Part shown: positions 28,532 through 41,249 of the stretch, one piece after another | Position numbering within the stretch: position 1 is the stretch's first letter | How the letters are laid out: each line of letters begins with the position of its first letter | Origin: Xenopus tropicalis | Taxonomy: Eukaryota; Chordata; Amphibia; Anura; Pipidae | Direction: 5' to 3' | Assembly: GCF_000004195.4 (NCBI RefSeq) | Contig: NC_030679.2 | Coordinates: 32,725,712 to 32,789,711, forward strand | DNA: 64,000 nucleotides | Notes under the pieces: model-generated | What the model saw: only the letters and a program-made list of their open reading frames with translations | Database searches by the model: none | Told to the model about the DNA's origin: nothing | Program-made: the position numbers and the translations under genes

Positions 28532-29388
28532 ATCGCTGTAGATGTCTAGCTTCTGTTAATGTATATTTTGAATGAACTATCTCTTTTATTAATGAATCCT
28601 CATAACCAGGAATACGTCTGTACTTATGTATATAAGAATAAATATACTTATTTACATAAGTATATCCTTGCGCAATATTTATCTAATTTTCAGGATTCTT
28701 ATTTTCTAGCTCAAAGCTGCAGTTGCATTTTCTTCCTCGTGATTGCAGGGGTTATTTTGCCAATCACATTTTTTCAAATGAAAAGCATAGAGAAATCAGA
28801 CACAGTAATCTGACTACCTAGAATCCTGAAGAAGATATGATTTTAAAAAAAGCCAGTTGTATAGTCATATAGGGATATAGTCAGGCCCAAACTGGCAGTC
28901 TGTAGATTCTGGAAAATGCTAGAGGGGCTGCTGTAAGATGCCATAGACAGTCACTATTTAGTATGCCGCTGGCTTGAAATACCAGGCCTATAATCATTAA
29001 ATCCTGGCTACAGTGGCACTGGTTGTGGGCAACTTGACATTTTCTGATCATTAATATGCAACTATGGCACGAACTATGACAAAAAAAAACCCAGGGCCTC
29101 TGACATTAGGCCCCAGAATATGAATTGGCCATTTCCCAGTTATTTAAACAGTAATTAACCCTTTAAGTGCCAAGGGACGTAGATTCTACGTCCCAGGTAC
29201 CAAGGGACCAAAGTGCCATGGGACGTAGAATCTACGTCCAATGGCACTGTCGGGTTTACAAGCGCTGCGCTCGCTTTTAAAGCAGCGCAGCGCTTGTAAA
29301 CCCCTCAGATCCCCCTAGGCAACGAGCAGAGTAAGACATACTCACCGATCCGGGTCCCCGAGCCGCACCGATCGCGTCGCCAGCCAAT

Positions 29389-29429
29389 GACAGCAGTGGA
29401 CACGCGTTGATGACGTGTCCACTGCTGTC
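29389..29429. promoter_or_regulatory. Palindrome with CRE-like core in the piggyBac-like element
   Basis: Arms of 16 bp (29389-29404 and 29414-29429) flank CGTTGATGA, creating TGATGACGTG. A CCAAT lies just before it and CTTTAAATAG just after. It looks promoter-like within GC-rich sequence; activity is inferred. Confidence 0.35.
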
Positions 29430-30368
29430 CCTTTAAATAGCGCCGCCTACTGTCGGCTCCCTCACTCCTGCTGCGCACTTCGGACGAGATGGAGCTCCCC
29501 TGCTGCCTTCCTGCTGGATTGATCGCCCCTGATCGCCCCTGATCGTCTGCCTGCCTTGGGTAAGCTGAACTACAACTCTCTACCACTGTTTATTTTGCTT
29601 ATTTCTATCTCAACTGTCTAAAAAATTTTTTTTTTTTTTTTTTGCATTTTTTCTTCTATCTTTGTCATTATTACACTTTTGTACACATACACACTGATTT
29701 ACAACTTTCCCAAGCACACACAGACACTTACACACACACTTACACTTACACTTTTTTTTTTTTTTTTTTTCTTTCTTTCTTTTCTTTTCTTTCTGTCTTT
29801 GCTTTCTTTGGCAGTCTTTTTTTTTACTAAAACTTTATTTCTGATCTTGCTCTATAATTATCTGATTTATTTGGTTGCATTTTAGTGTTTTTTTGGCATT
29901 TTCATAATTGATTTCTGTTTTTGAATTATTCTATTGCACTGTAACTTTTTGTATTGCTATTGGGTGCTGAATTTGCAGTGACGTTGGTGGATCCAGGGCT
30001 CTGACCACCGATTTCATTGCAATTATTGTTCTTCTGTTGGTTTAGGTGGTTTTATTGGATTTTACGGTGTTTTATCTTTGCATTGTTCTTTATTGTGTGT
30101 TTAGTGCCCCCAAAAAGGTTGCTTTTGCAGTGACATTGGTGGATCCAGGGCTCTTACCGATTTCATTGCAACTATTGTTCTTTGATTGCTTTTAGTGGTT
30201 TTATTCCATTTGATTTCAGTTGTTCTAGAAAGGTCCAGAGGTGCTAAGATTGTTCTGGTAGTTTCTATTGCCAAGGGTTAGGCTGATGCCACACGAGGCG
30301 TAGGGCTGATTTTTTCAGCAAGTGGAAAAACGCTTGCCGAAAATTCAGCCCTACGCCTGCTACTTGTT

Positions 30369-30520
30369 CCTGCACCCGAATGAATGGGATACGCTCGGGT
30401 GCAGGCACGTGTAGCCGATATACGCATGAAAACGCGAGACTTTGCATTCTCACGCGTTTTCATGCGTATATCGGCTACATGTGCCTGCACCCGAGCGTAT
30501 CCCATTCATTCGGGTGCAGG
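30369..30520. repeat. Near-perfect foldback, about 68-bp arms
   Basis: The left arm 30369-30436 and right arm 30452-30520 are complementary around a 15-nt loop (AGACTTTGCATTCTC). The arms include TGCACCCGAATGAATGGGAT. It sits between the GC-rich head and the satellite of the piggyBac-like element and is probably a nested MITE. Confidence 0.85.
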
Positions 30521-30559
30521 CAAAAAAAAAGGGGTGCATAGAGTGCAGCCCCAATATTA

Positions 30560-33500
30560 TGCATTTTCAGGTTTGGCGGCCATGTACTTATGTGCAACCA
30601 GACATAGGTATCGTTTTATTCAGGGGAACTTGCAGATTGATGGTTAGTAAGTTTTTGGTAGTTGCCATGGAGATTTTGGGGAGAAATCTAGGTTTTTTAT
30701 CTGGTTTTTCCTTGATTTCTGACCAAAATCTAGGTTTGTATCTGGTTTTTCCTTGATTTCTGACCAAAGCGCTGACTTCTGCAAGGGACTGCGGCCACAA
30801 TTTTCCATGTAGAAAGAGAAGAGTGGCGTCTCTGAATAGCTGAAGGTGTGCACTTTTCGTAAATATATAGATTGTGGGGGTTATCTCACAGGTAGGGGGG
30901 GTTAACAGTGAAAAACTGCAGGTAGTGCACATAGAGCGCAGCCCCCAAAATTTCAACTGAAATTGCCCTTATGCATTGCCCCTGTTTTGGGGCATTTGGT
31001 GGCCACGTCTTTATGTGCACCCATACATATGGGGTATCGTTTTATTCAGGGGAACTTGCAGATTGATGGTTAGTAAGTTTTTGGTAGTTGCCATGGAGAT
31101 TTTGGGGAGAAATCTAGGTTTGTATCTGGTTTTTCCTTGATTTCTGACCAAAGCGCTAACTTCTGCAAGGGACTGCGGCCACAATTTTCCATGTAGAAAG
31201 AGGAGAGTGGCGTCTCTGAATAGCTGAAGGTGTGCACTTTTCAGAAATATATAGTTTGCGGGGGTTATTTCACAGGTATGGGGGTGTTTAGACTAAATAA
31301 CTGCAGATAGAGCACAGCCCCCCCTTATGCATTGCCCCTGTTTGGGGGCATTTGGTGGCCACGTCTTTATGTGCACCCATACATATGGGGTATCGTTTTA
31401 TTCAGGGGAACTTGCAAATTGAGGTTTAGTAAGTTTTTGGTAGTTGCCATGGAGATTTTGGGGAGAAATCTAGGTTTTTATCTGGTTTTTCCTTGATTTC
31501 TGACCAAAATCTAGGGTTGTATCTGGTTTTTCCTTGATTTCTGACCAAAGCGCTGACTTCTGCAAGGGACTGCGGCCACAATTTTCCATGTAGAAAGAGA
31601 AGAGTGGTGTCTCTGAATAGCTGAAGGTGTGCACTTTTCGTAAATATATAGATTGTGGGGGTATCTCACAGGTAGGGGGGGTTATCACTGAAAAACTGCA
31701 GGTAGTGCACATAGAGCGCAGCCCCCAAAATTTCAACTGAAATTGCCCTTATGCATTGCCCCTGTTTTGGGGCATTTGGTGGCCACGTCTTTATGTGCAC
31801 CCATACATATGGGGTATCGTTTTATTCAGGGGAACTTGCAGATTGATGGTTAGTAAGTTTTTGGTAGTTGCCATGGAGATTTTGGGGAGAAATCTAGGTT
31901 TGTATCTGGTTTTTCCTTGATTTCTGACCAAAGCGCTAACTTCTGCAAGGGACTGCGGCCACAATTTTCCATGTAGAAAGAGGAGAGTGGCGTCTCTGAA
32001 TAGCTGAAGGTGTGCAATTTTCAGAAATATATAGTTTGCGGGGGTTATTTCACAGGTATGGGGGTGTTTAGACTAAATAACTGCAGATAGAGCACAGCCC
32101 CCCCTTATGCATTGCCCCTGTTTGGGGGCATTTGGTGGCCACGTCTTTATGTGCACCCATACATATGGGGTATCGTTTTATTCAGGGGAACTTGCAAATT
32201 GAGGTTTAGTAAGTTTTTGGTAGTTGCCATGGAGATTTTGGGGAGAAATCTAGGTTTTTATCTGGTTTTTCCTTGATTTCTGACCAAAATCTAGTGTTGT
32301 ATCTGGTTTTTCCTTGATTTCTGACCAAAGCGCTGACTTCTGCAAGGGACTGCGGCCACAATTTTCCATGTAGAAAGAGAAGAGTGGTGTCTCTGAATAG
32401 CTGAAGGTGTGCACTTTTCGTAAATATATAGATTGTGGGGGTATCTCACAGGTAGGGGGGGTTATCACTGAAAAACTGCAGGTAGTGCACATAGAGCGCA
32501 GCCCCCAAAATTTCAACTGAAATTCCCCTTATGCATTGCCCCTGTTTTGGGGCATTTGGTGGCCACGTCTTTATGTGCACCCATACATATGGGGTATCGT
32601 TTTATTCAGGGGAACTTGCAGATTGATGGTTAGTAAGTTTTTGGTAGTTGCCATGGAGATTTTGGGGAGAAATCTAGGTTTGTATCTGGTTTTTCCTTGA
32701 TTTCTGACCAAAGCGCTAACTTCTGCAAGGGACTGCGGCCACAATTTTCCATGTAGAAAGAGGAGAGTGGCGTCTCTGAATAGCTGAAGGTGTGCACTTT
32801 TCAGAAATATATAGTTTGCGGGGGTTATTTCACAGGTATGGGGGTGTTTAGACTAAATAACTGCAGATAGAGCACAGCCCCCCCTTATGCATTGCCCCTG
32901 TTTGGGGGCATTTGGTGGCCACGTCTTTATGTGCACCCATACATATGGGGTATCGTTTTATTCAGGGGAACTTGCAAATTGAGGTTTAGTAAGTTTTTGG
33001 TAGTTGCCATGGAGATTTTGGGGAGAAATCTAGGTTTTTATCTGGTTTTTCCATGATTTCTGACCAAAATCTAGTGTTGTATCTGGTTTTTCCTTGATTT
33101 CTGACCAAAGCGCTGACTTCTGCAAGGGACTGCGGCCACAATTTTCCATGTAGAAAGAGAAGAGTGGTGTCTCTGAATAGCTGAAGGTGTGCACTTTTCG
33201 TAAATATATAGATTGTGGGGGTATCTCACAGGTAGGGGGGGTTATCACTGAAAAACTGCAGGTAGTGCACATAGAGCACAGCCCCCAAAATTTCAACTGA
33301 AATTGCCCTTATGCATTGCCCCTGTTTTGGGGCATTTGGTGGCCACGTCTTTATGTGCACCCATACATATGGGGTATCGTTTTATTCAGGGGAACTTGCA
33401 GATTGATGGTTAGTAAGTTTTTGGTAGTTGCCATGGAGATTTTGGGGAGAAATCTAGGTTTGTATCTAGTTTTTCCTTGATTTCTGACCAAAGCGCTGAC

Positions 33501-35390
33501 TTCTGCAAGGGACTGCGGCCACAATTTTCCATGTAGAAAGAGAAGAGTGGTGTCTCTGAATAGCTGAAGGTTTGCACTTTTCGTAAATATATAGATTGTG
33601 GGGGTTATCTCACAGGTAGGGGGGGTTAACACTGAAAAACTGCAGGTAGTGCACATAGAGCGCAGCCCCCAAAATTTCAACTGAAATTGCCCTTATGCAT
33701 TGCCCCTGTTTTGGGGCATTTGGTGGCCACGTCTTTATGTGCACCCATACATATGGGGTATCGTTTTATTCAGGGGAACTTGCAGATTGATGGTTAGTAA
33801 GTTTTTGGTAGTTGCCATGGAGATTTTGGGGAGAAATCTAGGTTTTTTATCTGGTTTTTCCTTGATTTCTGACCAAAATCTAGTGTTGTATCTGGTTTTT
33901 CCTTGATTTCTGACCAAAGCGCTGACTTCTGCAAGGGACTGCGGCCACAATTTTCCATGTAGAAAGAGAAGAGTGGTGTCTCTGAATAGCTGAAGGTGTG
34001 CACTTTTCGTAAATATATAGATTGTGGGGGTATCTCACAGGTAGGGGGGGTTATCACTGAAAAACTGCAGGTAGTGCACATAGAGCGCAGCCCCCAAAAT
34101 TTCAACTGAAATTCCCCTTATGCATTGCCCCTGTTTTGGGGCATTTGGTGGCCACGTCTTTATGTGCACCCATACATATGGGGTATCGTTTTATTCAGGG
34201 GAACTTGCAGATTGATGGTTAGTAAGTTTTTGGTAGTTGCCATGGAGATTTTGGGGAGAAATCTAGGTTTGTATCTGGTTTTTTCTTGATTTCTGACCAA
34301 AGCGCTAACTTCTGCAAGGGACTGCGGCCACAATTTTCCATGTAGAAAGAGGAGAGTGGCGTCTCTGAATAGCTGAAGGTGTGCACTTTTCAGAAATATA
34401 TAGTTTGCGGGGGTTATTTCACAGGTAGGGGGGGTTAACACTGAAAAACTGCAGGTAGTGCACATAGAGCGCAGCCCCCAAAATTTCAACTGAAATTGCC
34501 CTTATGCATTGCCCCTGTTTTGGGGCATTTGGTGGCCACGTCTTTATGTGCACCCATACATATGGGGTATCGTTTTATTCAGGGGAACTTGCAGATTGAT
34601 GGTTAGTAAGTTTTTGGTAGTTGCCATGGAGATTTTGGGGAGAAATCTAGGTTTGTATCTAGTTTTTCCTTGATTTCTGACCAAAGCGCTGACTTCTGCA
34701 AGGGACTGCGGCCACAATTTTCCATGTAGAAAGAGAAGAGTGGTGTCTCTGAATAGCTGAAGGTTTGCACTTTTCGTAAATATATAGATTGTGGGGGTTA
34801 TCTCACAGGTAGGGGGGGTTAACACTGAAAAACTGCAGGTAGTGCACATAGAGCGCAGCCCCCAAAATTTCAACTGAAATTGCCCTTATGCATTGCCCCT
34901 GTTTTGGGGCATTTGGTGGCCACGTCTTTATGTGCACCCATACATATGGGGTATCGTTTTATTCAGGGGAACTTGCAGATTGATGGTTAGTAAGTTTTTG
35001 GTAGTTGCCATGGAGATTTTGGGGAGAAATCTAGGTTTTTTATCTGGTTTTTCCTTGATTTCTGACCAAAGCGCTGACTTCTGCAAGGGACTGCGGCCAC
35101 AATTTTCCATGTAGAAAGAAAAGAGTGGTGTCTCTGAATAGCTGAAGGTGTGCACTTTTCAGAAATATATAGTTTGTGGGGGTTATTTCACAGGTAGGGG
35201 GGGTTAACACTGAAAAACTGCAGGAAGTGCACATAGAGCGCAGCCCCCACATTTTTAGCTGTAATTGCCCTTGTGCATTGCCCCTGCTTTGGAGTGTTTG
35301 GTGCCCATGTCTTTATGTGCACCCATACATATGGGGCATCATTTTATTCAGGAGAAGTTTGTCTTTCAAATATGCCTTTGTTAGAAAATT
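30560..35390 (+). repeat. Satellite array inside the piggyBac-like element
   Basis: About 12 units, each opening with CCACGTCTTTATGTGCACCC and containing TATCGTTTTATTCAGGGG, GTTGCCATGGAGATTTTGGG and CTTCTGCAAGGGACTGCGG. Unit spacing alternates 358 and 422 bp over 30961-33300, forming a 780-bp higher-order repeat present three times almost unchanged, then becomes about 384-424 bp. The first and last units are the most diverged. ORFs on the minus strand repeat with the array and are not genes. Confidence 0.9.
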
Positions 35391-36081
35391 TTTATGATAT
35401 TTTTTTTTGTCAAATCCACATTTGATCATGCGTCCAAGTTTACGTTTTAGAAAAAAAAAAAAAATGTCATAAAAAGTTCCAAATTTCACAATGCACTGAC
35501 AAAAGGTATTTGGCTTTTGAGTGAAAACTACATTGCACCTAGAAACCTGAAGGTCTGTAGTTTCTAAAGATACCAAACATGAGGGGATATTTTAGATTTA
35601 CATATAAGTTATGCTGCATTAACTGTTACAAGCGCTTTTCTGCTTTGTTCTGGTGTGATATTGTACTAAGTATTGCCTTAGTTTGGGGGTTACTTCTGGA
35701 CAGGAACTGTGGGGTACCACCACATATTTGGTATCGTTGGACTTGGGAGTATCAGGGCTTTTACAAACAATAAAAAAAAGTGAGTAAAATTAACTTTTCT
35801 ATGGAAAAAAACCTCAAAATATACAGAAATTTTTCATAATTTTATTTTTTTTTTACATATTTCACCCAAAATACACATCATATCTCCAGAAAAGTTATAA
35901 AATTTGGTATGTATGTCGAAGCCCAATTAGTGACGAAAAAAACGATATATAATTTCCCTAGTTTCGTGGAGGTTTTCCTACCAAAAAACATTGTTAAAGT
36001 GAATGAGTACAAAATGCTTAAAAAACGTCTGGCACTGGGGGGAACCGAAATGACGAATTCGGCTGGCACTTAAAGGGTTAA

Positions 36082-36292
36082 ACCCAATAGGACTGTTTTG
36101 GCTCCAATAAGGATTAATTATATCGTAGTTGGGATCAAGTACAAGGTACTGTTTTATTTAGAGAGAAAAGAAAAATCAGGTTTAAAAATGTGAATTATTT
36201 GATTAAAATGGAGTCTATGGGAGATGGTGTTTCCGTAATTCAGAACTTTCTGGATAATGGGTTTCCGGATAAGGGGTCCGATACCTGTAATA
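36082..36292 (+). mobile_element. R1 element, right part after the piggyBac-like insertion
   Basis: Starts ACCCAATAGGACTG and ends GATAAGGGGTCCGATACCTG. It is the continuation of the scrap at about 29138-29158. Confidence 0.75.
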
Positions 36293-36699
36293 CCCCATAA
36301 TGATGGCTATCCCTATGAGCTGCAGGATGTTTAATTTTATTATTACAGTAAACGCTTGAAAGCATCTGTGAATACAGCTTTTTTCCCAGTAAGCCAAGAT
36401 ACAGATATAAGTTACCAAATGTGATTAAATTGTTGCAATATTTAGGGGATAAAAAAACGCTGTTATTCCCTCTATCTCTTACCTTATTTGTCTGCCTTAT
36501 TTGTGAGAGGCAGGGAATACACATTGCATGTAAATTAACTGCAGTTTATTGCCTGATTTGTTGTAGCAAATAATGAAGTATCTGGCATTCTGCTATTTAC
36601 CAACTTCATAGATTGCTTTTAAATAATGCTGTCATTTGAATGAAGGAACAGTGGCAATTTCCCATATAAATTCCAAATGATAAATGTTTTCCATCATAC

Positions 36700-36798
36700 C
36701 TTTATGGTTTCCATCCAACGCGGCTGTTTGATTTGATAGTAGAGAACGGATCTATATTCACTCACGGGTTTGTCTCCCGCTCCTGAGCAAATTGCATT
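36700..36798 (-). CDS. dock2: DOCK2 exon C (DHR-1)
   Basis: A 99-bp, 33-codon exon with both ends in phase 0. It starts [20 protein letters not shown] and ends QPRWMETIK, the DHR-1 core with the family-typical YYQ(V/I)KQPRW motif. Acceptor CAG after a long T/C tract, donor GTATG. The exon length is a multiple of three, so skipping it would keep the frame but delete a DHR-1 strand. Confidence 0.96.
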
Positions 36799-37313
36799 CT
36801 GAATGCAAAAAAGAAAAAAAAATGTGCAATGAATCTTGTTTATTATTTGCCAACTTAGCAAATTTAATGAAATGACTTTTTTAAGTTTAAGGTCACAATT
36901 AGTAAATATTTAGGTTTCTCACTGTTTTTACATATAAGTATATGCACTGAAAAAGTATTTATGTGAAAAAAGAAGTGTAAAAAGAACAAGATATGTCTCT
37001 AAATAAAGGAAGCTAACCATTAAATTAACTATGCATTAAACAGTAAATTTACATTTACAAGTTTCAAGTGCTTAATTACTAGGAATGCACTCAATCCAAA
37101 CACTTTGCATCATCCAAATGTTGAATATTCCAGAAAGGATTTGGACAAAAAGCAAACCAGGGGTTCATTTACAAATACAGATGCTACATTGCACCTGCTA
37201 CCCATATCAGCCAATCAGATATTTGCTTTCAGTTTCCAAATTGTTCTAAATTGTAGAATGAAATTCAAAGTTAATTGATAACTGCCCTCATGCAATTTAA
37301 TAATTATGTTAGT

Positions 37314-37645
37314 ACAGGTATGGGACCTGTTATCCAGAATGCTTGGGACCTGGGGTTTTCCAGATAACGGGTCTTTTTGTAATTCAGATCTCCTACCTTA
37401 AGTTTGCTAATAAAATTATTTAAACAGTAATTAAACCCAATAGGATTGTTTTAGCTCCAATAAGGATTAATTATATCTTAGTTGGGATCAAGTACAAGGT
37501 ACTGTTTTATTATTACAGAGAAAAGGGAAATCATTTTTAAAAATGTGAATTGTTTGATTAAAATGGAGTCTATGGGAGATGGCCTTTCCGTAATTCGGAA
37601 CTTTCTGGATAATGGGTTTCCAGATAAGGGGTCCGATCCCTGTAC
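37314..37645 (+). mobile_element. R1 interspersed element, complete copy
   Basis: About 330 bp with inverted ends ACAGGTATGGGACC and GGATAAGGGGTCCGATCCCTGT. The interior includes AAACCCAATAGGATTG and TTGGGATCAAGTACAAGG. The family is very abundant in frogs; I could not assign a superfamily. Confidence 0.8.
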
Positions 37646-37952
37646 AAGTATGGTACCTGTTATCCAGAATACTTGGGACCTGGGGTTTCCGGATAAGGGG
37701 TCTTTCCATAATTTAGGTCTACTTAAGTTACTAAAAATCATATAAATGTTAAATATACCCAATAGGATTGTTTTGCTTCAATAAAGATTAATTATATCTT
37801 AGTTGGGATCAAGTACAAGGTACTGTTTTATTACTATAGAGAAAAAGGAAATCATTTAAAAAAAATTCGAATTATTTGCTTATAATGCAGTCTATGGGAG
37901 ATGGCCTTTACGTAATTCGGAACTTTCTGGATAATGAATTTTCAGTTAAGGG
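37646..37952 (+). mobile_element. R1 element, left part, split by the composite insertion
   Basis: It begins with GTATGGTACCTGTTATCC, runs through the conserved interior (AAACCCAATAGG, TTGGGATCAAGTACAAGG) and breaks off at GTTAAGGG. The missing 3' terminus is found at 53812 onward (GTCCTATAACTGTAT). It abuts a complete R1 copy at 37314-37645. Confidence 0.8.
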
Positions 37953-39431
37953 CATAGGCGGATTTTCCATAAGGCTAGAGGAGGCTAAGCCTCCCCAAAC
38001 CTGCTTGGCACATTAAAAAAAAACAAAAAAACCTTACTCCGTTTCTGCACTGTGCTGGAAATTTGTTCCTGCAAGCCCGTTTTACTGTGCTCCGATTGGA
38101 TCTTTCTTCTTGTGGATTCTCCAATCAGAGCACAGCTTTCTTGACAGACACTAAAATTGACCAATCAGAGCACAGATGCACACAGGGATCGGGAGATTTT
38201 GCAAACTGGAAGCAATACAGAAATGAAGACTGAAAAGAAGAATCTGCAGCTGTAACTTTACTTAAGAACCAACTCCCAACTTTTGCTGCAGTTTTCATCC
38301 CACAGGTACTATACACAGGTACTATACACAGGTACTATACACAGGTACTATATCCAGGCACTATACAGTTCTAAAGAATCACTAGCTGACATTAAATTGT
38401 TTTTTGCCTGACCTGACATCTATAATAATTTATAATCTATCCCCTACCCTAACACATGGAGGGTAAGTTAACTCTTTCCCTCTGAAAAAGCTCATTGTGT
38501 GTTTATATATTTGTTGTTGTTTTTTGCACTTAATATTTTTTTTTTGTCATTGTTTTGTTCATTTATAGTAAGTTACAGTGGGGCCAATGTTGTGTATCAG
38601 TGCCAGTGTTATAGTGCCAGGGCCTGAATATCTGCCATCAGTACCCACTGTGTTTCGCTGTATATAATGTGCTGGTTTTGTAACTACGGACTGCGTCTCA
38701 CTGTATATAATGGGGAGTCAGTACCCACTGCCTTTCTTGCTATAAAACTAACATAAACACATCTAAAGGGGTGGTTCACTTTTAAGTTAACCTTTAGTAT
38801 GTTATAAAATGGCCTATTCCTAGCAACTTTGCAATTGGTCTTCCTAATTAATTTTTTGAATAATTTGCCTCTCTTCTGCCTCTATCCACATTTCAAATGG
38901 GGGCCAAAAAATATTGCTCTGTGAGGCTACAATTTTATTATTATTATAATTTTGTATTACTTATTTTTCCAAGTAGGCCCCTTAACTATTCATATTCCCA
39001 TCTCTTGTTTAAACCACTACCTGGTTGCCAGGGTAAATAAGACCCTAGCAACCAGATAGCTGCTGAAATACCAAATGGAGAGCTGCTGAACAAAAAGCGA
39101 AATAACTGAAAAACCATTAAAAATAAAAGTGAATTCGAATGCGAACTAGCCCTTGAAGCTAACTGATCACAAACATAAATGTATAGAGAACCCCTAACAA
39201 AAGTGCACGTATGATTGCTTTTACATCCTAAACATTTTAGGGTAAAAAAATGCACCCCCACCCGCACTTTTGTACAGTATCCCTGGGAGTCAGTGGGAAT
39301 GGCAAGAGGTAGTTGGGAGGTTAACTTTTTATGCCAGCAGCGAATCCACTAAGTCTCACATTAGCTGTAGGTCAGTCTGTGTATGAGCCATCTTTAGCCT
39401 CCCCAAACAAAAAAGTCACCCTCCGCCTATG
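37953..39431 (+). mobile_element. hAT-type nonautonomous element, copy 1
   Basis: 1479 bp with termini CATAGGCGGA / TCCGCCTATG. No transposase ORF is present. It contains a 13-bp VNTR (GGTACTATACACA, about 4 units near 38300-38350) and an older internal short repeat (about 38765-39160) shared by all three copies. The left flank is GTTAAGGG; the right flank, ATGGTAGA, does not match it. Confidence 0.85.
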
Positions 39432-39535
39432 ATGGTAGACAGGCTTTCCGTTATTCGGAGCTTTCTGGATATCGGGTTTCCGGATAAGGGATCCCATACC
39501 TGTATATATATATATATATATATATATTTATTTAT
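39432..39535. repeat. R1 right-end fragment plus (TA)n
   Basis: The right-terminal 70 bp of an R1 copy (CTTTCCGTTATTCGGAGC to GATCCCATACCTGTA) abuts the end of hAT copy 1, then a TATATA tract. The left half of this R1 copy is not on the other side of copy 1, a key clue that this junction came from another locus. Confidence 0.7.
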
Positions 39536-40734
39536 ATAATAGCAAATGTAGTGCCCATTGGCAATGATGGAGATGGTGATGGCAATTTTAACTCAGTGCA
39601 CTATATGCAAGTTAACATTGCTGCTTAACAGGGGACTATGGGTGGGGACAGTAGAGGAAGCCCCATTATTTGGTGAAGAGTTGTTAGTCTATTCGCACTG
39701 GTGCTTTTAATTTGGAACCCATTAGCCAGACAAACCATGACAAACTTTGTCATGATCCCCAGCCAAACAAATGGCCATATAGACAGCTCCTTGTACAAAG
39801 CATGGCTGGGCAGGATGGCAGGAAATAACAGGATCCGCACATTAGTGACAGGCACAGTATGGCCCCCAACATTTCATGACAGGTACAGAAATAACCTCTA
39901 ACATTATTTAACAGGCACAGTTTGGCCCCCAGCATTTCATGATAAGCACAACGTGGCCACTAACAGGTCATGATTATATGCAATAAGAGGTTTCATTGTT
40001 TCATGTTTCATTATGTACCATACTTTTCTACTGACTATGTGCCTTTTTCTGTTTTTATTTTACCCCAAATGTACCCTGGTGTTGTGTCTTATAGGCACCT
40101 GGAAAGCAGAGAATTCTAGTTATTGCTAATAACAAAAGTGTAAGCTGTGCTCACTTTAAACATGTTTATAGTATTAATGCCCAGTGAAGGTGTGCGCACA
40201 GTATTCATATAAATGGAAAAAGATTCTCTCCATTTGTTGACAGGGTAAGAGAATCAGCAAGGCAAGGGAATCAATTCCACAGTCTTTAAATATACGAAAC
40301 TGTATACTCAGGAGCACCTCTTCACTAAGCAGATGGTGGTTGAATGCATTTTTTATTACAATGTATTTCTGCAGAATGAAAAGAAAATAGGGCTTTACAT
40401 TCATAAGTTTTTACTGAAATGCATATATTACTTTCTGTGGTCAAGGATACTCAATCCTAAACCTTATAGCATTCATTCTGCGTATAATTGCACTTATGCA
40501 TACTGTACAAGGGCGAGTGCTCATACTTTGTGGATGTGCCACAGACTTCTCTACTCATTGCCAGAGAACTGCACCAGCAATTTAAGACCAGCAGAAGTCC
40601 TGTTGCTTTTGTGGACTGAGGAGAATATTTAGGCTGATCTCTGTAAATAACACAAAAAACTAAAAGGTGTGTGAGAGATAAGCTCTCTTTGGAATCTGTG
40701 AGTCTGAAGATAAAATGCAGCCAAACATTTAACA

Positions 40735-41240
40735 TTAAAGGAGACATATCCTATAAAAACTTATAATGTACCAGGGAATTATACTCCTCTAGATATAGAA
40801 GGATTGTGCTAAAAAAGTTGTGTTTCGGGCTGATTTATTGAGAAATTCGCCCAAAACCCCACTAGCCCTGCCCATCTGTTCCACTTCCTGCTGGCTGAAT
40901 TCTCTGGACGAGCTGGGGAGCCGGCGGCCCTCCGTACCCTGCACTGTAGGATAGGAACCAATCAGCAGCTAGACTGACCTGATAGGGAACTGAAGCCTGT
41001 CTGTGCTTGTGTGACTGCAGGATTGTGATTGGCTCTCCCCCTCCTACTGTGCTTCTGGCAGGGACCGTTGGGACACGCCCACCCCTCATTTCAAACTCAG
41101 ACAGAGAAGTGATAGGATCTATAGGGAGCTCCAATAAAGGGGCCATTGTTACAGATAGGATTAATGTTTAGCCCAATGTATATTATTCATAATTGCCTAC
41201 AGGGTTAGGGGTTTTCCTTTATCCAATATGTCTCCTTTAA
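40735..41240. mobile_element. Short inverted-terminal element (TTAAAGGAGACATAT ends)
   Basis: 506 bp bounded by TTAAAGGAGACATAT and its complement. The middle is GC-richer and includes CCAAT-type GATTGG motifs. No coding frame is credible. The TTAA at each end would fit a TTAA target duplication, but this is not certain. Confidence 0.6.
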
Positions 41241-41249
41241 CAAAGTACA

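Larger units (their letters stand above)
29159..36077 (+). mobile_element. piggyBac-like element carrying a satellite array (6.9 kb)
   Basis: Perfect 14-bp terminal inverted repeats CCCTTTAAGTGCCA / TGGCACTTAAAGGG, flanked by TTAA at 29155-29158 and 36078-36081. The insertion splits an R1 element whose left scrap (TTATTTAAACAGTAA) and right part (ACCCAATAGGACTG) flank it. No transposase frame is present, so it is nonautonomous. Inside, in order: terminal hairpins (29168-29300), a GC-rich promoter-like palindrome (29389-29429), T-rich and CA-rich microsatellite (29618-29830), an inserted foldback (about 30285-30525), about 12 satellite units (30560-35390) and a unique AT-rich right end. Confidence 0.85.

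Noticed and set aside
29305..29586. 93-aa minus-strand ORF in GC-rich sequence
   Set aside because: Low-complexity arginine/serine-rich frame inside the transposon head and palindrome; no homology recognised.
30588..35252. Repeated minus-strand ORFs of 70-122 aa (MKFWGLRSMCTTC...)
   Set aside because: They recur with the satellite period and vary in frame and stop position from unit to unit, so they follow the repeat, not coding selection.
37953..39431. Copy 1 read as an independent simple hAT insertion
   Set aside because: Its two flanks (GTTAAGGG and ATGGTAGA) do not match, while its left flank matches the right flank of copy 3 and the split R1 element confirms that pairing.
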